This document shows, one piece after another, positions 43,585-52,617 of a stretch of DNA of 64,000 nucleotides; positions within the stretch are counted from its first letter, which is position 1; each line of letters starts with the position of its first letter. Where the stretch lies: the NCBI GenBank assembly GCA_002307065.1, contig DBTN01000050.1:24489-88488 (forward strand), in the 5' to 3' direction. Origin of the DNA: Akkermansiaceae bacterium UBA1315. GTDB taxonomy: Bacteria; Verrucomicrobiota; Verrucomicrobiia; Verrucomicrobiales; Akkermansiaceae. The translations under genes were made by a program, and so were the position numbers. Under the pieces are notes generated by a model. That model made no database searches. It worked only from the letters and a program-made list of their open reading frames with translations, and was not told where the DNA came from.

Positions 43585-44262
43585 ATGCGCTGCCTCCTCG
43601 TCGAAGATTACACACCGCTCCGCAAAAACATTGAAGAATGCTTGGTGGAGGAAGGATATGTCGTCGACTCAAGCGCTTCCGGGGATGAAGGACTTTGGTT
43701 TGCCAAAAATCATCCTTACGACGTCATCATTCTCGACATCATGCTTCCAGAGGTCGACGGACTGACGATCCTGCGGAAAATTCGGGAATTGCAGGATCAC
43801 ACACCGGTCATGATCGTCAGCGCTCGCGATGGGGTGACTCAACGGGTCGAAGGCCTCAACGCAGGAGCGGACGATTATCTGGTAAAGCCATTCGCGCTCA
43901 TCGAACTCGTCGCCCGCCTGCACGCACTGGTCCGCCGCCGCTACGATCGCGGCACGCCGGTCTTGAATGTCGGCGATCTCACGATCGATTGCGCACTGAA
44001 GAAGGTCGTTCGGGGCGGCAAAGAAATTTCTCTCACTCGGCGGGAGTACCATCTTTTGGAATATCTCGCCTTCCGGGCGGGGCAACCGGTCAGCCGCACC
44101 GATATCTGGGAGCACGTTTACGAAGATCAGGCAGGCGGCTCCAGCAACGCGGTCGACGTCTACATCGGCTACCTGCGGAAAAAACTCAACGAAGGGGGCA
44201 AACCGGATTTGATCCAAACCCGGCGCGGACATGGCTACCTTCTCACCGAGTCGCCCACATGA
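43585..44262 (+). CDS. OmpR/PhoB-family response regulator
   Basis: This 225-residue protein has a receiver domain with acidic pair E7-D8, phosphoacceptor D51 in ILDIMLPEVDG, and YLVKPF. A winged-helix effector domain ends in YIGYLRKKLNEGGKPDLIQTRRGHGYLL. The upstream open frame contains the tRNA and is not coding, so the ATG at 43585 is used. It overlaps the kinase gene by 4 bases (ATGA), a standard operon. The signal and target genes are unknown. Confidence 0.93.
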   Translation: MRCLLVEDYTPLRKNIEECLVEEGYVVDSSASGDEGLWFAKNHPYDVIILDIMLPEVDGLTILRKIRELQDHTPVMIVSARDGVTQRVEGLNAGADDYLVKPFALIELVARLHALVRRRYDRGTPVLNVGDLTIDCALKKVVRGGKEISLTRREYHLLEYLAFRAGQPVSRTDIWEHVYEDQAGGSSNAVDVYIGYLRKKLNEGGKPDLIQTRRGHGYLLTESPT

Positions 44263-45698
44263 AACATCCCTCCATCCGTTTTCGCCTGATGCTTGGAACG
44301 GGAATCATCGTCGCGGTTCTATTGTTCGTCGCGAATTTTTTCATCTACCGGGCCTTTGAACGCACGCTGACGGAAGAGATCGAAAGCCAGCTTTTGCAAA
44401 GCGCATCGCTACTCGCGAAATCCGCCGAACTCGAAGCAAACAGCCTAGATTACGAATGGAAGGACGCGATGAATTCGCCCGGCTCTGCCGATATCACCGG
44501 TGTTTTTCAATTTTGGGATATGAGAAGTGGACGTACCACCAAGTCGCCGGATCTTGGCGACGGCGAATTACCCCTTTTTTATGGCAAACTGAACGTTCCG
44601 GTGCTTCGCGAAATCACTCTCTCCAATGGCCGGAAAGCTCGCGCGGTCGGATTGCTCCACCATCCGTTTGTGGACGTCATCGCGATCGCCGAGGCGGCCC
44701 AAACCGGTCGGGTCCTTCATCCAGAAGATTTCCCCCAAGTCGTCGTTTGTGCCCGTGAAACGCAGTCGCTCACTCATCGGCTGAACGAACTTCGCTCCCT
44801 TCTCACTCGAGCCTCAATCGGCACGTTGTTGGCAATCTGGGCTTCGATTTTCGCAATTTCAACGTGGTCATTGCATCCGATTCGTGAGCTCAGCGAAAAT
44901 CTGTTAGAGCACTCGAAAAAAGAAAATCCGCCACAGGTGGAAATTCCGCACGCTTTACCCTCGGAACTGACAGGCCTCGCCGGAGCGTTCAACACGGCGC
45001 TCAATCACGTCGAAAAATCCCGTGCCCGCGAAAAGGAATTCACGTTGCACGCCGCTCATGAGCTCCGCACTCCCGTCGCCGGTATTCTCATCACTCTTGA
45101 GCAAGCGCTTTACCGCCCACGCGGCTCGCTGGATTTATCCAATCGAATCGAAGAAGCGCTCAAGATCACACGTTCCATGCGCCTCACACTCAACAGCCTG
45201 ATGCGAATCGCCCGGTTACGCGGAGGATTAGAAGCCTCTTCCAAAACACCCGTCGAACCCAAGACAATCCTCCGCGAGGTGTTAGAAGCGGCCATTCCTT
45301 TGATCGAAAAAAACCACCTGACGATCCACGAAGGTTTTCCCGAAGACGTTCCAGCGATTTCCACCGACCCCGGTCTTTTCCGCGCGGTCATTTCCAACCT
45401 GATTGACAACTCGATCCGCCACAGTCCGATCCATTCCACGATCGAATTTCACGTCGACGATTCCTCGGAGCGGTTTGTCTTTATGACGATCAATCCATGC
45501 TCGGGTTTGTCGGCTGAAAACTTAGACCGCTTGTTCGAGCCGTTTCAACGCGGATCCAAGGCCGCCGATAATGAGGGCGCTCATGCAGGGTTAGGCTTGA
45601 GCCTCGCCAAGGAAGCAGCCTTGCTGATGGGCGGACGGATAGATGTGAATCTTATTTCAGACGATCGCATCCGCTTCACCCTGACTCTTCCCCGCTGA
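44259..45698 (+). CDS. Membrane sensor histidine kinase
   Basis: This 479-residue protein has two transmembrane helices (about residues 12-30 and 186-204) around a periplasmic sensor of some 150 residues without a named domain. A HAMP-like linker leads to the HisKA dimerisation helix FTLHAAHELRTP with phospho-His H267. The HATPase includes NLIDNSIRHS, and the final GLGLSLAKEAAL box is present. It is the partner of the response regulator just upstream. The sensor segment is rich in charged and hydrophobic residues but gives no ligand clue. Confidence 0.92.
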   Translation: MKHPSIRFRLMLGTGIIVAVLLFVANFFIYRAFERTLTEEIESQLLQSASLLAKSAELEANSLDYEWKDAMNSPGSADITGVFQFWDMRSGRTTKSPDLGDGELPLFYGKLNVPVLREITLSNGRKARAVGLLHHPFVDVIAIAEAAQTGRVLHPEDFPQVVVCARETQSLTHRLNELRSLLTRASIGTLLAIWASIFAISTWSLHPIRELSENLLEHSKKENPPQVEIPHALPSELTGLAGAFNTALNHVEKSRAREKEFTLHAAHELRTPVAGILITLEQALYRPRGSLDLSNRIEEALKITRSMRLTLNSLMRIARLRGGLEASSKTPVEPKTILREVLEAAIPLIEKNHLTIHEGFPEDVPAISTDPGLFRAVISNLIDNSIRHSPIHSTIEFHVDDSSERFVFMTINPCSGLSAENLDRLFEPFQRGSKAADNEGAHAGLGLSLAKEAALLMGGRIDVNLISDDRIRFTLTLPR

Positions 45699-45745
45699 TA
45701 GATTTTTGAAAGAACCGGCAACCTGATCATCTCACACTGGATGAG

Positions 45746-45760
45746 TGATCACGGTGATCA
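45746..45760. repeat. Palindrome TGATCAC-G-GTGATCA between convergent genes
   Basis: Seven-base perfect arms with a one-base centre lie immediately before the stop codon of the cytochrome fusion gene, in the short gap after the kinase gene. Too few T residues follow for a convincing intrinsic terminator. It may be a protein-binding site or a weak bidirectional stop. Confidence 0.35.
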
Positions 45761-47584
45761 TCATTTTCTGAGTTGAAGGAGATGCTTCTGGAGCGCGTCG
45801 ATTTGATCATCCGTGAGCGTCTCGTGGCCCGGCATATCCGTCCCGGGAATGCCAAATTTGATCAGCCTCGCCATTTTTAAATCTCTATCTGGAGAATCCG
45901 CAGACCAGATGAAGGGCCCCTCCACCAAATTCGCGGGGGCCTTGCCAAGCAGATGAGACATCGGCCCGTTCCCGCGGCCCTCCTCTCCGTGACACACCGC
46001 ACATTGTTGGGAAAAAAGGGCCGCTCCATCTTCGGATGGACCGGTCGGGCTGGGTGACCAAGTCGAAATAACGTTCATCACACGCCCGATTTGTGGTTCA
46101 CCGGACTCCTTCAAATAGGTGACCAGATCCGCACCTTTTTCGGTTTCGAAAAGATAGGCGAACGAAGGCATCGTGGTCCCCGGTGAAAAGCTCTGGGGCG
46201 AAAGAAAGTGCAACTTGATCCAAGTCGCCGAGCGTCGTGCGCCCACCTGGCTCAAGTCCGGACCTTGTCGACGATTCCCAATCAGGACCGGCCTTGACGA
46301 GAGCGTTGACGCCATTTCACGCACCGGTCCCCAATAGGATTCATCGGCCGTTCCCGGTCGGACATACTGCGAATGACAATGGATGCATCCTTCCGAAAGA
46401 TACACTTGTTTCCCCCTTTCGAAAGGAGTCGACGGGCGCGATGGCGTTTCCTGAATGGTAAAAAACCCTGCGAGTATCACGCCCGCCACCGGCACAAAAA
46501 ACCGCCAATACTTTCGATAAGAAAACATCATCACTGCCCCCACCGCCAACCCGGAAATGATCACGAATGCCTGCGGAACGTTGAAGAGCGACTGAGCCAT
46601 TCCGATCCCGTTCGCCGATCCAAACCAACCGGCGATCGCGAAGAGCCAAGCCGCCCGCCAGGTGATCGCCCGCTCGCTTTCCGCTCCCGAAAACCACGCC
46701 GGCCACGCGACCAGCGCAGTGGAATAAATCGAAACGGCGACTGGATAAATCCATCCCCCGAACGGACGCCCCGCCGCCTCATTCACCGCAAGTCCAGCGA
46801 CCGCCAGCAACACCCAAGCAAACCCCAAAATAAACCGGGTCCCAGCTCGATCTAACCAAAAACCTGCAAGCACCGCACTAACCAAATGGACCGCTCCATT
46901 TCGCCACAATAGGGGTTCTCCCCACGTTCCTGCTTTCAGATTTTGCGAATGTTGGATGATGAAAAACGCCGCAGAATCGAGCCAAACCAAAGCTGTAAAA
47001 ACGATCAACACACCCCAGAACGGCAGCGTTCGTTTCCGCAATTCTGCGGAGAAATTTCCACGACTCGGCACGACCACCGCGCCGAACCCTGCGAATCCGG
47101 CGGCAATCCATGCCTGATGCTCCGGGGATTGCAGAAACACCATCGGTAGATTGCAACAGCCATAGGCCAATCCGGTTCCCAGCCCGACCCACGCGATCCC
47201 ACACCAGGACTTGATCAGCGTCGCCAGGCTCACCGTGGAAATCCCAATCGCCGCTCCTGTTAGAATCCCGATCACCGCGTATCCTACCAAACCGCTCATC
47301 GACGGTGCGATCGCCGCCGCCAATCCCGCGAGCAGCAATCCACCTCGAATTTTTCCCGCAGAAGCGGATTTCCATGCGACCCAGAATCCGGCGCCGATCC
47401 CCGCCACCGCCATCCATCCCAACACCAGTTTTTCGGCAAACCCTTGCGAAAAAAACCACCGATCCGGGTGACCGGAAAAATCGCCTCGTAATAACTCAAT
47501 GAACGCGAATTGGGCGAAAATCAAAAAATACCCATAGACCGCCGCGATCACCATCGCAGCCCGGATGGAAACGGAGCTCATCAT
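45761..47584 (-). CDS. Membrane domain fused to CcoO-like and class I cytochrome c domains
   Basis: This 607-residue protein is read from the ATG at 47584. The first roughly 370 residues are about ten to twelve hydrophobic helices resembling an MFS-type carrier. Two heme c domains follow. CIHCH (400-404) is in a segment very like cbb3 oxidase subunit II, including HSQYVRPGTADESYWGPVRE and RQGPDLSQVGARRS. CAVCH (528-532) is in a small class I cytochrome like those of CcoP. Normal CcoO has a single anchor helix, so replacement by a carrier-like domain is odd. It would pass electrons to the subunit-I-like protein encoded two genes upstream. It ends the seven-gene operon. Confidence 0.75.
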   Translation of the reverse strand: MMSSVSIRAAMVIAAVYGYFLIFAQFAFIELLRGDFSGHPDRWFFSQGFAEKLVLGWMAVAGIGAGFWVAWKSASAGKIRGGLLLAGLAAAIAPSMSGLVGYAVIGILTGAAIGISTVSLATLIKSWCGIAWVGLGTGLAYGCCNLPMVFLQSPEHQAWIAAGFAGFGAVVVPSRGNFSAELRKRTLPFWGVLIVFTALVWLDSAAFFIIQHSQNLKAGTWGEPLLWRNGAVHLVSAVLAGFWLDRAGTRFILGFAWVLLAVAGLAVNEAAGRPFGGWIYPVAVSIYSTALVAWPAWFSGAESERAITWRAAWLFAIAGWFGSANGIGMAQSLFNVPQAFVIISGLAVGAVMMFSYRKYWRFFVPVAGVILAGFFTIQETPSRPSTPFERGKQVYLSEGCIHCHSQYVRPGTADESYWGPVREMASTLSSRPVLIGNRRQGPDLSQVGARRSATWIKLHFLSPQSFSPGTTMPSFAYLFETEKGADLVTYLKESGEPQIGRVMNVISTWSPSPTGPSEDGAALFSQQCAVCHGEEGRGNGPMSHLLGKAPANLVEGPFIWSADSPDRDLKMARLIKFGIPGTDMPGHETLTDDQIDALQKHLLQLRK

Positions 47585-47973
47585 CGGCCTCCTTCCCACC
47601 AACCCGCACGAAGAATGATCAACTGTCCGACCGATACGATGCCGTCGGCTATTGCTACCAGCCCCCAAGAAACAGGCAACTCCCCGATCGAGATCTTCCA
47701 AGTGAGATAAACCGTCACCATCAGACGAACCACTGAGGTGAAGCTCCAGACCGTCGTGGCCTCGCGTCCACCACGAAACACCAAACCATAACTCATGCCG
47801 ACCGCGGCAATGAACACACCCATCCAACTGATAAACACCAACGCTTCGGGATGAGCCGCTACCCCCATCATTCGCAAAGTAAACTCCGGAACAAATATTA
47901 ATAACAAACCGGTGCAGGCATCCATCGCACCGACCGCGACACTCCAGAGATAGAGAAATTGAAGACGAGTCAT
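47581..47973 (-). CDS. Small four-helix membrane protein
   Basis: This 130-residue protein is read from the ATG at 47973 and overlaps its neighbours by 4 bases on both sides. Four hydrophobic helices are visible: MTRLQFLYLWSVAVGAMD, LVFISWMGVFIAAVG, the SFTSVVRLMVTVYL region, and SWGLVAIADGIVSVGQ. No heme or metal-ligand motif is apparent. Its position suggests an assembly or structural subunit of the oxidase-like complex. I do not recognise the family; the extended frame to 48117 is shadow. Confidence 0.7.
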   Translation of the reverse strand: MTRLQFLYLWSVAVGAMDACTGLLLIFVPEFTLRMMGVAAHPEALVFISWMGVFIAAVGMSYGLVFRGGREATTVWSFTSVVRLMVTVYLTWKISIGELPVSWGLVAIADGIVSVGQLIILRAGWWEGGR

Positions 47974-49214
47974 GATTTCGAAAAGTGGTTCATCCAAACA
48001 ACGGAAGCCGCCAACATCGCTACCCCGGAAAGCATGCGAAGGATTAGACCGACTTCCCTCCAACCGGCTTGAACGATCATCCAATCGCTGCCGTTTCCCT
48101 CGCGCCATCCCATCCAAGCAAGCACCCCGATCATCGTGATCACTCCGCCATGCCAGACCAGGATCGAATCACGCCCCCCGACCGGTCGACCGGTCAAATT
48201 TGCGATGAGCAACGCGCAAAATGAAGTGGTGAATCCCGCCATCGCCAGATGCGAATGCGCGACCAAACCCTGGGTAAATTTCAAATGATCCAGAACGCCC
48301 GGCTGATACATCGCCACCCCCGCTAACACCAAAACCACCCACCAAAAAACCAGACACATCCGCCAAACCCCGGAATTCCCTGGCCAAACAAAACCCGACC
48401 AATCGCGAGGAATCAACCAGGCCCAAGGCAGTAACATCCCCATTGCGCCGATCTGCCACGCGTCGAAGTGTCCTCCCCCGATTATTTCAGTGAGGCCAAA
48501 CACTAGCCACGACAGACCGAAAAAAACCCAAGTCCCCCAACGAGCTTTTCCTTCCCCACGATTTCCTAAGACTCGCGGCAATAACAACATCAATCCGATG
48601 ACCACCAAGGTTGATCCCAACAAACTTGAACCGGTCGGCCCACCCGTCGTTCGATCAATGGGTGGATAAGTTTTGGGTGACGCCGCGATCCACATGACCA
48701 CCGGCACAAACGCCAACCCGATCAAACCGGTGAGGGAAATCCGGCGGCGGAGCGATCCCCATTCGCTTTTCCGACGCCACCAGGTCACGGCGAAAATCGC
48801 CCACAAAAATCCCAGCGCGACAAGAAATCCCCAAAGCGATCCGTTTCTCCAATCGAGGAAAATTTTTCCCGACGTCTCACCACTGAGCCATCTGAAACAC
48901 GCAAGTGCCAAGGCGGACGTCCACGCCCAAATCATGGGCGGTCCCCAGCGCCGTGCCGGGCCTCGATCGACCTCGAACATTGAAAACAACCACCCGACCA
49001 ACGGCAGGGCCGTCCAGCCGTATAATTGCGCATTGAGATGCAGCGGCACCCAGTGGCCATAGGTCAGACGACCCGGCTGCCACTCCGGTTTCAGCAATAA
49101 AAGGGAAAGCAACAGGCCGATCGAATTTCCGACAACGAGCCACCCCAAAGCATGCCGCGACGCCGTGACAACACTTTCATTTTCGATGGCGTCATCACAC
49201 ATCGGATCGTTCAA
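47970..49214 (-). CDS. Heme-copper oxidase subunit I-like protein lacking the CuB His pair
   Basis: This 414-residue protein has about eleven to twelve transmembrane helices. Elements match CcoN/NorB-type subunit I: PLHLNAQLYGW (H59, low-spin heme), GGGHFDAWQIGAMGM (H249, like the GHNAV helix), and GLVAHSHLAMAGF (H320 and H322, high-spin and low-spin heme axial ligands). In active oxidases a His-His pair for CuB follows the H249 region; here that helix reads LVLAGVAMYQPG and no pair is visible. The protein may bind hemes without copper, or do different chemistry. It begins inside the end of the ATPase gene (ATGA). Confidence 0.65.
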   Translation of the reverse strand: MNDPMCDDAIENESVVTASRHALGWLVVGNSIGLLLSLLLLKPEWQPGRLTYGHWVPLHLNAQLYGWTALPLVGWLFSMFEVDRGPARRWGPPMIWAWTSALALACFRWLSGETSGKIFLDWRNGSLWGFLVALGFLWAIFAVTWWRRKSEWGSLRRRISLTGLIGLAFVPVVMWIAASPKTYPPIDRTTGGPTGSSLLGSTLVVIGLMLLLPRVLGNRGEGKARWGTWVFFGLSWLVFGLTEIIGGGHFDAWQIGAMGMLLPWAWLIPRDWSGFVWPGNSGVWRMCLVFWWVVLVLAGVAMYQPGVLDHLKFTQGLVAHSHLAMAGFTTSFCALLIANLTGRPVGGRDSILVWHGGVITMIGVLAWMGWREGNGSDWMIVQAGWREVGLILRMLSGVAMLAASVVWMNHFSKS

Positions 49215-49882
49215 TGAATCTCACCTTCCATCCGACCGTCCCGCATCTTGATCATCCGGTCGCAGCGCCGTGCCAGCTCAAGATCATGGGTCGCCATCAC
49301 CAGCGTCCTACCACGCGAACGGACAAGCTCGATCAGCAGTTCAAAGACTTTTTCCCGATTTTTCTCGTCCAACGCACCGGTCGGTTCGTCGCATAACAAC
49401 AGTTCCGGATCGTTCATCAATGATCTCACCAAAGCTCCGCGCTGGCGTTCACCGCCGGAAAGCTCGCGCACCCGCTGCTTCAGCCGGTGCGCAACCCCGG
49501 TCGCCTCCGCGAGCTCGGCCAATCGTTCCAGCGCATGCGCACGATTCCCTCCTGCCGCAATCACTGGCACCATGCAATTTTCCTCCAGCGTGAGGTCCGG
49601 CATCAAATGATGAAATTGAAAGACGTATCCGATATGATGTCGAAGAAGATCCACACGGGTCGACTCCCTGACCACATCATAACCTCCCACACTGACATCG
49701 CCCCGATCCACTTCTTCAAGCCCGGAAATCACATTCAACAAGGTCGATTTGCCACAGCCCGAGGTGCCGCACAAAGCGACGATCTCGCCATTTGGAACCA
49801 TCAGGCTCACGCCCTTCAAAACTTCGATGCGACCGTTGTCAAAGCTCTTCCAAACATCGCTGACCATTACTTGAGTTTCCAT
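49211..49882 (-). CDS. ABC transporter ATP-binding protein, LolD/MacB type
   Basis: This 223-residue protein has Walker A GTSGCGKST at about residues 38-46, signature LSGGERQRG, Walker B LLLCDEPTGALDEKN, and H-loop MATHD. It is in the LolD/FtsE/MacB group that powers export of lipids, lipoproteins or peptides. It follows the permease gene by 14 bases and overlaps the oxidase-like gene by 4. The TGALD extension is characteristic of MacB-like subunits. Confidence 0.93.
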   Translation of the reverse strand: METQVMVSDVWKSFDNGRIEVLKGVSLMVPNGEIVALCGTSGCGKSTLLNVISGLEEVDRGDVSVGGYDVVRESTRVDLLRHHIGYVFQFHHLMPDLTLEENCMVPVIAAGGNRAHALERLAELAEATGVAHRLKQRVRELSGGERQRGALVRSLMNDPELLLCDEPTGALDEKNREKVFELLIELVRSRGRTLVMATHDLELARRCDRMIKMRDGRMEGEIH

Positions 49883-49896
49883 ATGTTCTTCTTTCC

Positions 49897-51009
49897 TTAT
49901 TCAAATCGTAGCGCTTGGGCCGGTTTCAAATTCGACGCATACCACGCCGGATACATCGCGCCACCGAGCGCGGTAAGCGCCGCCAAACCCATCGCCCCGG
50001 CGATTTCCATCCAGCCGATGCGCGGCTCGATATACCCTTGAAGCTGCGGCAAAGCTCGCAGCAATTGCAGCCCCAACGCGCTCAACGCCCAACCGGCAAA
50101 GGTGCCGATGGTCGAGACCAAAAGCGATTCGCCAAAAATCATGCGCGCGATCTGTCCTTTCGAAAATCCACATACACGAGCGATCGCCAGCTCTTTGATC
50201 CGACCAAAAACCGAAAGGATCATCGTATTCGTCACACTTAATCCACCGAGCAAAAACGCGCATCCACCCACGACCCAGGCCGTCGTTTTCATAATCTTAA
50301 ACTGCGAGTAGCTGCGGCTAAATTCTTCATTCTCCAGCGCGGTCAGGCGCGGATGATGCTCTGCCATCCAATGTTTCACCTCCGCCGATTCATGACCCGC
50401 CGCGAGCGCGACCGTCACGACCGAGCAGACGCCTTCTTTATGAAAGGATTCCTGACTGGTCGCGAGTGGCATAAAAACCCCTCCGTTCTCAAAACCATTC
50501 TCCATCCTCACAATCCCGGCGACTGGGTAACGTTCCTGCCCAAGCTCGACCATCCCATCCTCTTGGATTTTTACAAAATCCGCCGCCCGTTCGCCCAGCA
50601 CCACTCCACGCCCACCATCGGCAAAAAGATTCGCGTTCCCCTTGAGCCACTCACCTTTCCGCAGTCTGCCATCCGACGCCTGAATGCCAAAACAGGTAAT
50701 GATTGGACGATCCGGCGAGCTGATGATCGCAAACAAAACCGGTCGGGCTTCTTTGACGAAAGGCTGCGCATGAAGCTCTTCAACAAGCGTCACAGGGACA
50801 TTGCTGAAAAACAAATCCGACACGTTTTTTTCAAAGACGACCATCTCCGCATCACTGCGCAAAATACGCTCAAACATTTTCACCGCGCCCCCCAGCAAAC
50901 CAACCACACTCAGCATCGTCGCAACCCCCAGCGCGATTCCCGCCGCCCCGATGACCGTGCGAACACGGTGACGCCGCAGGTTGGTAAAGATCATCCGCCA
51001 AAGACTCAT
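49897..51009 (-). CDS. FtsX/MacB-like ABC transporter permease
   Basis: This 370-residue protein has one N-terminal membrane helix (about residues 15-38). A large periplasmic core domain (40-240) follows, then three C-terminal helices with the conserved SVTNTMILSVFGRIKELAIARVCGFSKGQIARMIFGESLL segment that contacts the ATPase. This is type VII architecture, which moves substrates mechanically across the periplasm rather than through a pore. It pairs with the ATPase next door. The substrate could be a heme, lipid or lipoprotein for the downstream complex, as inference. Confidence 0.9.
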   Translation of the reverse strand: MSLWRMIFTNLRRHRVRTVIGAAGIALGVATMLSVVGLLGGAVKMFERILRSDAEMVVFEKNVSDLFFSNVPVTLVEELHAQPFVKEARPVLFAIISSPDRPIITCFGIQASDGRLRKGEWLKGNANLFADGGRGVVLGERAADFVKIQEDGMVELGQERYPVAGIVRMENGFENGGVFMPLATSQESFHKEGVCSVVTVALAAGHESAEVKHWMAEHHPRLTALENEEFSRSYSQFKIMKTTAWVVGGCAFLLGGLSVTNTMILSVFGRIKELAIARVCGFSKGQIARMIFGESLLVSTIGTFAGWALSALGLQLLRALPQLQGYIEPRIGWMEIAGAMGLAALTALGGAMYPAWYASNLKPAQALRFE

Positions 51010-51032
51010 AAGATTTTAAAAAGTTAAAAATA

Positions 51033-51959
51033 TCAAACCACCGCCGGAAGCCGCTCAAAATCGGTCACCGGCATCGGCACGCGAAGCAGATTTAACATCC
51101 CCCACCGACGCTCGGTACCCGGTAGGGATTTTTGCACCCGATCCCCCATGGCAATCAGACGATCACAGCGCTCCAGCGCAGCGTCTCCTCCCTCAGCCAT
51201 TACCAAATTGGGACGCCCCAGCATCCGATCTCTTCCCGATGTCTTTCCAGAAATCGTGTCCGCCGAATAAACGTCCTTCAAATCATCCGCCGCCTGATAG
51301 GCCAAGCCTCGTAATAACGCCAACCGATCTAACAACTGAATTTCACGCCGAGTGCCGTTGCCGACGATCGCGGGCAAGACGATCGTCAGCTTGAGAAGAT
51401 CACCGGTTTTCCTCGCAGCAATCTCGCTAACTTCTGCGGCGCTCTGTGGCCCGTCCCAGCCGTGCAAATCCCACGCTTGACCACCGATCAGTCCATCGAC
51501 CCCGAGCTTTGAATCGATCCAGCTTCCTGCCATCATCGCTCGCGATAAACCCGCTTGTTGAATGCCCTGCCATAACAACGCATAGCCGCGGTTGATCATC
51601 GCAAGCGCGGCTAGCGTCGCTACCGCTTCGCCATGCGTGATGTGTAAAGACGAAGCTCCACGCCTCAACCGCGAATCGTCCATTGAAGGAAAGTCATCGA
51701 AAATCAGAGAAGCGGTATGGAGATATTCGATCCCGCATCCCAACGCTCGTGCCGACTCTTCATTCATACCCATCGCCAACCCGATGAGATAAGCTGTCAC
51801 CGCGCGAACCAATGAGCCAGGCCGCGACAACACATCGCGAAGCGCCGCCGCCAACTTTGGCTCAACCCGGTCGAGCCGCCCGACGCCATGAGCAAAGCTG
51901 CCCGCCATGAGCGCATTGGCACAGCGCGCGCGCCGTTGCCATTCCTGATTTCGATTCAT
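51033..51959 (-). CDS. Trans-isoprenyl diphosphate synthase (FPP/GGPP type)
   Basis: This 308-residue protein has a first aspartate-rich motif DDFPSMDD (residues 88-95), RLRRGASSLH, and a second motif YQAADDLKDV, all diagnostic of short to medium trans-prenyl synthases. The chain-length residues just before the first motif (Y79, A83) cannot be read reliably by eye. It makes farnesyl, geranylgeranyl or longer diphosphates from isopentenyl diphosphate. Its place in an operon with YceI and oxidase-like genes suggests a quinone or heme-O type tail, an inference only. Confidence 0.9.
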   Translation of the reverse strand: MNRNQEWQRRARCANALMAGSFAHGVGRLDRVEPKLAAALRDVLSRPGSLVRAVTAYLIGLAMGMNEESARALGCGIEYLHTASLIFDDFPSMDDSRLRRGASSLHITHGEAVATLAALAMINRGYALLWQGIQQAGLSRAMMAGSWIDSKLGVDGLIGGQAWDLHGWDGPQSAAEVSEIAARKTGDLLKLTIVLPAIVGNGTRREIQLLDRLALLRGLAYQAADDLKDVYSADTISGKTSGRDRMLGRPNLVMAEGGDAALERCDRLIAMGDRVQKSLPGTERRWGMLNLLRVPMPVTDFERLPAVV

Positions 51960-51970
51960 AAAAATGGATT

Positions 51971-52519
51971 TTATTTGAGCTGACCGACGATGTGAAACCG
52001 CACCGCCAATTTGGGATCAACGGTCATGATGGCCATCGTCCGTATAATCGGCAGTTTGAAATTCTGATAGTCAAGACGAGCCGTGCCATCAATCGTGACG
52101 TGATCTCCCTCTCGTTTCACCGAGTAAGGAAATGAAACGGTTTTAGAAACTCCGTGAATCGTCAGCTCGCCCTGCGCGTGAAGCTGGCCCTTGTCGTCGA
52201 CCCATGACTTTTCAAAAGCAAACGAGCCCTTCGGATTCCCTCCACCGAGCCATCGGATCATTTCCTTATCCCGTTTTTCATCACCCGTTTTCAGGTCGTT
52301 AAATTCCCATGTGAGAGAAAACGCAGTAGGCACGTTCGTCTGAGCGTTTCCGCTGACTTTCACGGTGTAATTTTTTAATTCTCCAGTGAAGGCGTGCCCT
52401 GTCGCTTTAGCGTCGACCTGGATGCGGCTGTCCGCTTTCTCGACCTCAAGGTTTTCCGCCCATGCGCTTGACACCCCTAAAGCTAAGATCGCGATCATTT
52501 TCAAAATTGGGATTTTCAT
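51971..52519 (-). CDS. YceI-family periplasmic protein
   Basis: This 182-residue protein has a signal peptide (about residues 1-21, KMIAILALGVSSAWA). The rest is a lipocalin-like antiparallel beta-barrel pattern with alternating strands, as in isoprenoid- and quinone-binding YceI proteins. Features include SFAFEKSWVDDKGQLHAQGELTIHG and VSFPYSVKREG. It is the first gene of the seven-gene operon, 11 bases before the prenyl synthase gene. It may carry a polyprenyl cofactor made by that enzyme. Confidence 0.9.
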   Translation of the reverse strand: MKIPILKMIAILALGVSSAWAENLEVEKADSRIQVDAKATGHAFTGELKNYTVKVSGNAQTNVPTAFSLTWEFNDLKTGDEKRDKEMIRWLGGGNPKGSFAFEKSWVDDKGQLHAQGELTIHGVSKTVSFPYSVKREGDHVTIDGTARLDYQNFKLPIIRTMAIMTVDPKLAVRFHIVGQLK

Positions 52520-52617
52520 GGTGGGCTTCGGTTATGTCTTTTGTTATATCGTCGTCAGATGGTTCTTTGCTTATCGATTTACTGAATCGTCCGTTTATTT
52601 TTATAACGCTTATCTAT

